Of a stretch of DNA of 64,000 nt, positions 58,167 to 64,000 are shown in pieces (the first letter of the stretch is position 1; every line of letters begins with the position of its first letter). Made by a program: the position numbers and the translations under genes. The DNA is from UBA5794 sp963714375 (GTDB lineage Bacteria; Actinomycetota; Acidimicrobiia; Spongiisociales; UBA5794). The stretch covers positions 434,001-498,000 of the forward strand of contig CAVQOG010000008.1 of the NCBI GenBank assembly GCA_963714375.1, written 5' to 3'. The notes under the pieces were generated by a model, which saw only the letters and a list, made by a program, of their open reading frames with translations, was not told the origin of the DNA and searched no databases.

Positions 58167-58925
58167 CTACTGGCTCGCCTTTGCCACGTTCTTGAACTGT
58201 GCCTTGACGTAGTCTCGGTTCATCCATGCGATGAAGTCGATCGAAATGTTCTTCGGGCATGCGGCTTCGCACTCACCGTGGTTGGTACAGGATCCGAAGT
58301 ACTCCTCCATTGTTTCAACCATCGCAATCGCTCGGGTCCAGCGTTCGGGCTGGCCCTGGGGGAGGAGGTTGAGATGCTGCATCTTTGCTGCCGTGAACAG
58401 GTTCGCAGCGCTGTTTGGGCACGCAGCAACGCAGGCGGCACATCCGATGCATGCGGCTGCGTCCATTGCTGATTCTGCAGCCTCCTTCGGCACCGAAATG
58501 ATGTTTGCGTCGGGGGCGGCGCCTGTGTTGATCGAGATGTAGCCACCGGCTTCGACGATGCGGTCGAATGGCGAACGGTCAACCACGAGATCCTTGATGA
58601 CCGGAAACGCCGATGCGCGCCACGGTTCGACAGTGATCGTGTCGCCGTCCCTGAACTTGCGCATGTGGAGCTGGCATGTAGCCGTGCCTGACTGTGGCCC
58701 ATGAGGATCGCCGTTGATCATCACCCCACACATGCCGCAGATGCCCTCTCGGCAGTCGTGGTCGAAAGCTATTGGTTCCTCGCCCTGTTCGTTCAGTTCC
58801 TCATTGAGCTGGTCGAGCATTTCGAGGAATGAGGCTTCCTCACTGACCTCGCGCACGACGTAGGTTGCGAACTCCCCGGGAGCGTCGGGTCCCTTCTGTC
58901 GCCAGATCTTGAGTGCGAGATCCAT
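58167..58925 (-). CDS. sdhB: Succinate dehydrogenase iron-sulfur subunit
   Basis: Passes electrons from FAD to the membrane anchor. The 252-residue protein has the [2Fe-2S] cysteines Cys58, Cys63, Cys66 and Cys84, and the [4Fe-4S]/[3Fe-4S] motifs CIGCAACVAACP and CEAACPKNI in the C-terminal half. Start ATG 58925 overlaps the sdhA stop (TAATG). The order is sdhC-sdhA-sdhB, as in B. subtilis-type enzymes. Confidence 0.95.
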   Translation of the reverse strand: MDLALKIWRQKGPDAPGEFATYVVREVSEEASFLEMLDQLNEELNEQGEEPIAFDHDCREGICGMCGVMINGDPHGPQSGTATCQLHMRKFRDGDTITVEPWRASAFPVIKDLVVDRSPFDRIVEAGGYISINTGAAPDANIISVPKEAAESAMDAAACIGCAACVAACPNSAANLFTAAKMQHLNLLPQGQPERWTRAIAMVETMEEYFGSCTNHGECEAACPKNISIDFIAWMNRDYVKAQFKNVAKASQ

Positions 58926-60862
58926 TACTTGTAGCTCCTCTGCGTCAGTGCCACATATTCGAATTCGAGCGGTTCCATGCGCCGGACCGGAGGCGAACCA
59001 ACACCGGTCCATTCCCATGCGGAGACAAATGCGAAGTTCTCGTCGTCACGACGCGCCTCGCCGTCTTCCGTTTGGTGCTCAAGCCTGAAGTGCCCACCGC
59101 ATGACTCCTCGCGATCGAGAGCGTCCCGACACATCAGCTCGGCAAGCTCAAGGAAGTCAGCGACACGTCCCGCTCGTTCGAGAGACTGATTGAGGTTGTC
59201 TGACGTCCCAAGCACCTTGAGATCTGACCAGAACTCGTTTCGAATGGTCTGAATCTGCGAGATTGCCTGCTCAAGACCCTCGCGGGACCGTGCGAGCCCA
59301 CAATGCTCGATCATCACCTTGCCGAGTTCACGATGGAAATGGTCGACAGACCGCGTACCCCCGATGGCGAGGAACCGCTCGGTACGCCCTCGTACGGCGT
59401 TTTCTGCCTCGGCGAACACCTCATCATCAATCGGGACCGGATCGGTATTGAGGTAGTCGGAAAGGTACTGCCCGATCGTGTACGGCAGAACGAAGTAGCC
59501 GTCTGCAAGGCCCTGCATGAGGGCAGAGGCACCGAGGCGGTTGGCACCGTGGTCTGAAAAGTTCGCTTCCCCAATGGCGTACAAGCCCGGTACCGACGTC
59601 ATGAGGTTGTAGTCGACCCACAACCCACCCATCGTGTAGTGGGGCGCCGGATAGATCCGCATGGGTACCTCGTACGGGTTCTCATCGGTGATGCGTTCGT
59701 ACATCTCGAACAGATTCGAATACCGCTCCTCAACCTTGTGCTTTCCGAGGCGCTCGATCGCGGAGTGAAAATCGAGGTACACGCCGTTCTTGAGAGGGCC
59801 AATACCGCGGTTGTCGTCGATCATCCGCATCGCAGCGCGTGAAGCGACGTCACGAGGCACGAGGTTGCCGAACGCTGGGTATTGGCGTTCGAGGTAGTAG
59901 TCGCGTTCGTCCTCAGGGATGTCATTTGGCGCACGCGAATCGTCCGGATCAAGGGGCACCCAGATACGACCGTCGTTGCGCAACGACTCCGACATCAAAG
60001 TCAGCTTGGATTGAAATTCATCTGACGCCGGGATGCATGTCGGATGAATCTGGGTGTAGCAGGGGTTCGCAAAGTATGCGCCTTTGCGATGGGCCCTCCA
60101 GGCGGCTGTTGCATTGCAGGCCATTGCGTTGGTAGAAAGGAAGAACACGTTGGCGTAGCCGCCGGTAGCGAGGACAACCGCGTGGGCACTATGGGAAGTG
60201 ACCTCACCCGTTGTGAGGTCACGAACGACGACGCCAACGGCCCGACCGTCCTTTACGACGACCTCGAGCATCTCGGAGCGGTTGTGGAACTCAACGGTCC
60301 CCGCACTGATCTGGCGGGCAAGAGCCTGGTAGGCACCCAAGAGGAGCTGCTGGCCGGTCTGGCCTCGGGCGTAGAACGTCCGCGATACCTGGGCACCACC
60401 GAAGGAACGGTTGTCGAGGAGTCCACCGTATTCACGAGCAAACGGAACACCTTGAGCCGCAGCCTGATCGATGATCTCGTTTGAGACCTGAGCGAGGCGG
60501 TACACGTTCGACTCGCGTGAGCGGTAGTCCCCACCCTTGACCGTGTCGTAGAACAGGCGATAAATGGAATCGCCGTCATTTGGATAATTCTTTGCGGCGT
60601 TGATCCCGCCCTGGGCAGCAATCGAGTGAGCGCGTCTGGCTGAATCGTGATAGGAAAACGCCTTCACGTTGTAGCCGAGTTCACCGAACGTCGCCGCTGC
60701 CGACGCCCCTGCAAGGCCCGTACCGATGACGATGATCTCGTACTTTCGCTTGTTTGACGGGTTGACGAGTTTCGTGGCGAATCGATGGTTGTCCCAGCGA
60801 TCCTCGATTGGTCCGGTCGGTTCCCCCGAGGACAGCACCGAGGTGCTTTGTTCGTTGTCCAT
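58925..60862 (-). CDS. sdhA: Succinate dehydrogenase flavoprotein subunit
   Basis: Oxidises succinate with covalent FAD. The 645-residue protein has GTGLAGASAAATFGELGYN (FAD loop), the flavinylation region ARRAHSIAAQGGINAAKNY (about 80-98), HPTCIPASDEF and the active-site segment GGLWVDYNLMTSVPGLYAIG-EAN. GGAAGG touches an ATG at 60868, so the ATG two codons later (60862) has the better spacing and is used. It resembles the sdhCAB type with a single five-helix anchor. Confidence 0.95.
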   Translation of the reverse strand: MDNEQSTSVLSSGEPTGPIEDRWDNHRFATKLVNPSNKRKYEIIVIGTGLAGASAAATFGELGYNVKAFSYHDSARRAHSIAAQGGINAAKNYPNDGDSIYRLFYDTVKGGDYRSRESNVYRLAQVSNEIIDQAAAQGVPFAREYGGLLDNRSFGGAQVSRTFYARGQTGQQLLLGAYQALARQISAGTVEFHNRSEMLEVVVKDGRAVGVVVRDLTTGEVTSHSAHAVVLATGGYANVFFLSTNAMACNATAAWRAHRKGAYFANPCYTQIHPTCIPASDEFQSKLTLMSESLRNDGRIWVPLDPDDSRAPNDIPEDERDYYLERQYPAFGNLVPRDVASRAAMRMIDDNRGIGPLKNGVYLDFHSAIERLGKHKVEERYSNLFEMYERITDENPYEVPMRIYPAPHYTMGGLWVDYNLMTSVPGLYAIGEANFSDHGANRLGASALMQGLADGYFVLPYTIGQYLSDYLNTDPVPIDDEVFAEAENAVRGRTERFLAIGGTRSVDHFHRELGKVMIEHCGLARSREGLEQAISQIQTIRNEFWSDLKVLGTSDNLNQSLERAGRVADFLELAELMCRDALDREESCGGHFRLEHQTEDGEARRDDENFAFVSAWEWTGVGSPPVRRMEPLEFEYVALTQRSYK

Positions 60863-60876
60863 GTTCATCCTTCCGA

Positions 60877-61617
60877 TCAGACCCAGCCAGCCAGGATGGC
60901 GATCGGGATCGAGAGATTGCCGACGAGGATTACAGCGGCAAACACTGATGCGAAGCCGCGCCTGAGGGAGTTGTACTTCGGGTTCGCCGTTCCGAGGCTC
61001 TGGAACAGGCTCCACGTTCCGTGATAGATGTGAAACGCGAGCGCAATGTTCGCGACCATGTACAGCACAGCGACCGGCCATCGCGAGAGACTTGCGATCA
61101 TGTTGTCGAACACGTCTCCATGGTGGAAGTCCGGGTTCGCCCAACCGAATGTCAGGTCGGCGAGGTGGTAGAGGACGAACAGCAAGATGATGACGCCGCC
61201 GAAACGCATCGTTCTGCTGGCGTAGTTCGACGCCGCCCAGTTTCGGGATGCCTGATACCGAACATGTCCCTTCGCACTTCGATTCCGTTTCGTGAGGATC
61301 GCCGCAGCCCAGATGTGGAGAATGAACACGGCGGCAAGCCCGATACGCAGCACCGTCAGAAGGAAACCCTCAGGGAGGAGATGGCCGCCCAGATGCCAGA
61401 GGGCCTCTGAATACAGGTCGATGTAGTAGTCGCCAGCCGCGTCCATCCCCGTGAAAATCTTGAGATTTCCGAAAAGGTGGGCAGCAACGTATCCGAGCAA
61501 GCCGATACCGGTGATCGCCATGATCCACTTGAGCCCGACCGAGGAGGTGAAGAACCCTCCCAACCAATCTCGCCAGCCACTCCGTGTCTGAACCGGTGAT
61601 CGCTTGGTGCTCGTCAC
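60877..61617 (-). CDS. sdhC: Succinate dehydrogenase cytochrome b anchor subunit
   Basis: A diheme-type membrane anchor of 246 residues with five predicted helices (about 28-48, 88-108, 135-155, 178-198 and 225-243). Candidate heme histidines occur in AAHLFGNL, FILHIWAA, VLYHLADL and FHIYHGTW, as in the B. subtilis/Wolinella family. It starts with GTG at 61617. Quinone is probably menaquinone by analogy; that is inference. Confidence 0.9.
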   Translation of the reverse strand: MTSTKRSPVQTRSGWRDWLGGFFTSSVGLKWIMAITGIGLLGYVAAHLFGNLKIFTGMDAAGDYYIDLYSEALWHLGGHLLPEGFLLTVLRIGLAAVFILHIWAAAILTKRNRSAKGHVRYQASRNWAASNYASRTMRFGGVIILLFVLYHLADLTFGWANPDFHHGDVFDNMIASLSRWPVAVLYMVANIALAFHIYHGTWSLFQSLGTANPKYNSLRRGFASVFAAVILVGNLSIPIAILAGWV

Positions 61618-61690
61618 TGCGAGGTTCCCCTGCTCGTCAACATTGCTCTCGTCAGATTATCGCGTGTCGGGGAAGAGAAGTCAGGGACGG

Positions 61691-61735
61691 ACGCCGGACA
61701 TCGAACATCGGTCTTCGGTCTTCGGACACTCCGAC
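61691..61735 (+). repeat. Heptad repeat family B, copy 6 (reverse form)
   Basis: CGGACAT, CGAACAT, CGGTCTT, CGGTCTT, CGGACAC: a 7-nt period. It lies in the intergenic region between sdhC and whiB, ending 15 nt before the whiB -35. Confidence 0.75.
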
Positions 61736-61749
61736 CATCTGAATCCGAG

Positions 61750-61797
61750 TTGACATAGGCGCGCGGGGTTGTTTGAATCACAGTATTGTAATTACAA
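61750..61797 (+). promoter_or_regulatory. whiB promoter with palindromic operator
   Basis: TTGACA (61750-61755), 17 nt, TTGAAT (61773-61778). The perfect 12-nt palindrome TTGTAATTACAA (61786-61797) covers the predicted transcription start, 4 nt before the start codon. Confidence 0.65.
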
Positions 61798-61801
61798 AGA
61801 C

Positions 61802-62101
61802 ATGGGAGTCCGCGTGTTCGCTGACCTTATCGAGGCGTTGAAGACCGAGGGATTGGACATGTCGTGGCAGGACTTTGCAAACTGCCGCGGTGCCGATCCT
61901 GACTTGTTCTTCCCTGAGCGCGGCGCATCAACTCGTACTGCCAAGGGAATCTGTCGAGAGTGTTCGGTGCAAGCCGAGTGCCTTGAGTTTGCCATTGTGT
62001 CTTCCGAGAAGTTCGGGATATGGGGAGCGATGTCAGAACGTGAACGGCGCAAGATCCGCCGAGAGCGCCAGGTTGCTGTCCGCCGCAGACAGGCTGGCTG
62101 A
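61802..62101 (+). CDS. WhiB-family transcription factor
   Basis: Actinobacterial iron-sulfur regulator. In the 99-residue protein Cys28, Cys51, Cys54 and Cys60 form the C-X22-C-X2-C-X5-C cluster motif, followed by GIWGAMSERERRKIRRERQV, where the beta-turn and basic tail bind DNA or sigma. ATG 61802 is after the predicted transcription start; an in-frame TTG at 61769 lies before the -10 and is unlikely. WhiB proteins act with sigma-A; which paralogue this is cannot be told. Confidence 0.95.
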   Translation: MGVRVFADLIEALKTEGLDMSWQDFANCRGADPDLFFPERGASTRTAKGICRECSVQAECLEFAIVSSEKFGIWGAMSERERRKIRRERQVAVRRRQAG

Positions 62102-62176
62102 GTCGAAACCGAGTATCGCTCCTGATGCCACACGACCTGTGCCCGGTACTATTGCGATAGGTCGCCAAAGGAGCTG

Positions 62177-63109
62177 TTGTTGGTCGTCGTCATAGTTGTC
62201 GTAATCCTTGTCCTCCTCGCTCTTATCGGGGTCGGATTCATGGTCATCCAATCTTCCGACGCAGGCCGCGCAGCCCGTGATCCGGAGTCTGACCCGACGG
62301 TCGGATCGACAACGATCGGTCCGTCGGTTTCCCAGTTCCATGTCAGGGGGGAGACCGCCTCAGCCGTCTTCGATGTTCCGCTTGGTGAGTCTGAGGCTGG
62401 CCAACACCTGATTGATCTGCTGTCGCTTGCAGCGGTTGAGTATGTTCGATCAAGGTCAGCTCAGGGCCTACCCCTTGACGGCGTACTCCGGATCGATGTG
62501 TCGGCATTGCGGGGCGATAGGCCAGAGTCCATTGCCGTCGTTGAACTGCCATCGCCCGGTGTCCTGCCCGAGCCAGTCCACAGAGAGCGGACAGGTGGGA
62601 GTCTCATTGCTGCCCTCAACGAGGTTGTTGCCGACTCATCTGTTTCGTCGAAGCCAGCAGAGGGTGACACCCTTCAACCAGTTGCGTCCTTTGTGGAGCT
62701 GACCGGACCGTCTGAGGCTCGTCTTCGCATGGTTGGCGTCGACACGTCCACGATGTCCCTTGCTGAGTTGACGGACGGATTGCTGCGTGCTGGTGGCTAC
62801 ACGGTGTCTGACTCAGACCGTACGATGACCACCGCTCCGGGTGCCTCGGTTCATACGGCAACGAAGCCCGGTGAACGGGTCGCTGTGGTGGTCTACCCGC
62901 ACACGGATGGCGACTACCCCGAGGTCGGTGAGAAGGTGTTCGGAGAGGTTGCCGTGCTCGCAGGGCAAACCGATGCACAGCGAGTCATGCTTGTTTCCGA
63001 CAAGTTCGGCCCCTACTCGATGTACGAGCGCGAACGTCGCGACAAGCGCCTCGTGTTCGTCACCCGGGAGCGACTGCAGGCGTTTGTGGACTCCTTCGGG
63101 TTGAGCTGA
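62177..63109 (+). CDS. Membrane-anchored protein of unknown function
   Basis: A 310-residue protein, TTG start (AAGGAG upstream), with one N-terminal membrane helix (VVVIVVVILVLLALIGVGFM, 3-22) and a large soluble domain. The domain has ISVS-type repeats, DVSALRGDRPESIAVVELPS, TVSDSDRTMTT, and a C-terminal part YERERRDKRLVFVTRERLQA. No family recognised. Between whiB and tatA-sigma it may be part of an envelope or stress locus; this is inference. Confidence 0.65.
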   Translation: MLVVVIVVVILVLLALIGVGFMVIQSSDAGRAARDPESDPTVGSTTIGPSVSQFHVRGETASAVFDVPLGESEAGQHLIDLLSLAAVEYVRSRSAQGLPLDGVLRIDVSALRGDRPESIAVVELPSPGVLPEPVHRERTGGSLIAALNEVVADSSVSSKPAEGDTLQPVASFVELTGPSEARLRMVGVDTSTMSLAELTDGLLRAGGYTVSDSDRTMTTAPGASVHTATKPGERVAVVVYPHTDGDYPEVGEKVFGEVAVLAGQTDAQRVMLVSDKFGPYSMYERERRDKRLVFVTRERLQAFVDSFGLS

Positions 63110-63189
63110 TCCTTTACGATCCTTGACCCAGTTCCTCAGCGCGTGACTACGGTTTTGCCCGACTACACTCACGTTTGAAAGGAGCCAGC

Positions 63190-63372
63190 ATGTTCAAAAA
63201 CATCGGGGGCCCAGAGCTCATCGTGATTCTTGTCGTGGTGCTGCTGCTCTTCGGTGCTGCAAAGCTCCCACAGCTCGCACGCTCCATCGGTGCTTCCGCA
63301 AAGGAGTTCCGCAAGGGCGTCGAAGAAGGCGCAGACGAAGCTGTCGACGACCAAGAGGACTCGGCTGTTTAG
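63190..63372 (+). CDS. tatA: Twin-arginine translocase subunit TatA
   Basis: Forms the pore of the Tat export system for folded proteins. The 60-residue protein has GGPELIVILVVVLLLFGAAK (helix and the hinge FGAAKLPQLARS) and an amphipathic helix and acidic tail. AAAGGAG precedes ATG 63190. No tatC is in the window. Confidence 0.92.
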   Translation: MFKNIGGPELIVILVVVLLLFGAAKLPQLARSIGASAKEFRKGVEEGADEAVDDQEDSAV

Positions 63373-63443
63373 CCAGTCTCCTCTCGGACAGTTTTTAGGA
63401 ACCCTGTTGACGTCTTTGACGTTGTGTCTTGTGAATGGGGACC

Positions 63444-63953
63444 ATGGCAGACAATCCAACGTTGTCGTGGGAAGATGTCGCTCAGCGGTACGGTCGAAAG
63501 ATCTACACGTTTGCGTATCGGCTCACGGGAAATCCTGACGACGCAGCAGATCTTGTTCAGGAAGTGCTTTTGCGCGTCCGCAAGGGGCTCTCGTCGTACA
63601 CCCCTGGGTCATTTGATGGGTGGCTGTGGAGAATCACTCGCAACGCCTTCCTCGACGGTGTGCGCAAGAAGAAGCGACGCCCCACCCAGCCCCTTCCTGA
63701 GGGTGACTACTCCACGCTCGGTGCCAGCCCGTCTCCTGATGAAGTACTGGCCTCAGTTCGGCTCTCAGACGATGTCCAAAGTGCACTACTGAAACTGCCG
63801 TACGAATTCCGCGAGGCGGTCGTGCTGTGCGACGTGGTCGGATTGACCTATGACGAGATCGCCGACGCGGCCGATGTGCCCGTGGGGACGGTGCGATCCC
63901 GTATTCATCGGGGACGATCGATGCTCAGGGGGTTGCTGACGTGGCCGGTATGA
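63444..63953 (+). CDS. ECF sigma factor
   Basis: A 169-residue extracytoplasmic-function sigma factor of the SigE/RpoE-like group. Region 2 (residues about 15-75) has YGRKIYTFAYRLTGNPDDAA and DLVQEVLLRV; region 4 (about 112-165) has LPYEFREAVVLCDVVGLTYD and the helix-turn-helix VPVGTVRSRIHRGRSML. ATG 63444 was chosen; an ATG 9 nt upstream is in frame. Its stop overlaps the next start by 4 nt, so it is coupled to an anti-sigma gene. Confidence 0.93.
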   Translation: MADNPTLSWEDVAQRYGRKIYTFAYRLTGNPDDAADLVQEVLLRVRKGLSSYTPGSFDGWLWRITRNAFLDGVRKKKRRPTQPLPEGDYSTLGASPSPDEVLASVRLSDDVQSALLKLPYEFREAVVLCDVVGLTYDEIADAADVPVGTVRSRIHRGRSMLRGLLTWPV

Positions 63954-64000
63954 CGCCGGAACGGGAGCACATCTCGATGCTCCTCTCGTGCTACCTCGAC
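63950..64000 (+). CDS. Anti-sigma factor, N-terminal end only
   Basis: ATG 63950 overlaps the sigma stop (ATGA). The first 17 codons read MTPEREHISMLLSCYLD, fitting the H-x3-LS-x-YLD start of zinc-finger (zf-HC2) anti-sigma factors, which bind and silence their ECF partner. The gene runs off the window, so the later cysteines cannot be seen. Confidence 0.7.
   Translation, partial: MTPEREHISMLLSCYLD

Noticed and set aside
1..64000. tRNA genes, prophage, transposases or defence systems
   Set aside because: Reading both strands by eye I found no cloverleaf-type sequence, integrase, transposase, restriction or toxin-antitoxin gene. A tRNAscan or profile search could still show a tRNA I missed.

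Overview
The window looks like chromosomal DNA of an actinobacterium of moderately high GC. Supporting signs are a WhiB iron-sulfur regulator, a GuaB3-type IMP dehydrogenase homologue, a mycothiol-enzyme-type (MDMPI_N) protein, tandem CIRCE operators at groES-groEL, many -10 boxes placed as for leaderless mRNAs, and the actinobacterial order glmM-glmS-acpS-nnr-alr-...-tsaE-tsaB-rimI-tsaD-groES-groEL. A deep lineage such as Acidimicrobiia is a reasonable guess, but no marker here fixes the genus. I saw no prophage, insertion sequence, CRISPR array, rRNA, tRNA or biosynthetic cluster.

Layout. 1-7.4 kb: end of secY, adk and map, then an accessory block of lipoproteins, a membrane protein, a TPR-containing nucleotide cyclase and a HAD hydrolase that splits the ribosomal-protein cluster. 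7.4-16.4 kb: rpmJ-rpsM-rpsK-rpsD-rpoA-rplQ, a NUDIX and a Yip1-like gene, truA, ilvA (reverse), rplM-rpsI and glmM. 16.4-31 kb: a glmS self-cleaving ribozyme and glmS, then a dense run of wall, lipid and tRNA-modification genes (acpS, nnr, alr, P1 peptidase, udg, tsaE, tsaB, rimI, tsaD, site-2 protease), an amidohydrolase, and groES-groEL. 31-43 kb: NUDIX, PLP decarboxylase, a membrane protein with two CRP-like operators, cimA behind a leader-peptide attenuator, trpS, guaB3-guaA, and an orphan CheA/receiver fusion. 43-64 kb: pcrA, fetB-like, a B12-binding subunit, sucCD, purN-purH-folD, icd, mdh, HU, malic enzyme, an SCP2 protein, sdhBAC (reverse), whiB, a membrane-anchored unknown, tatA, and an ECF sigma/anti-sigma pair.

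Function. Most genes are housekeeping: translation, envelope precursors, t6A tRNA modification, the TCA cycle (icd, sucCD, sdh, mdh, malic enzyme), purine synthesis and one-carbon metabolism. Regulation seems to rely on RNA and operators: glmS ribozyme, isoleucine/threonine-type attenuation at cimA, structured leaders before rpmJ and rplM, CIRCE/HrcA control, CRP-type sites, and a palindrome at whiB.

The most unusual layer is between the genes. Three sequence-unrelated families of degenerate direct repeats all have a 7-nt period: AGCTTTC/AGCTCAC, CCGACGT/CCGATGA and CCAACGC. They usually lie directly against stop codons, and one of them has expanded in frame inside the CheA-like gene. A separate element of about 55 nt occurs three times with wobble-compatible stem changes, and a small palindrome occurs three times with a compensatory base-pair change.
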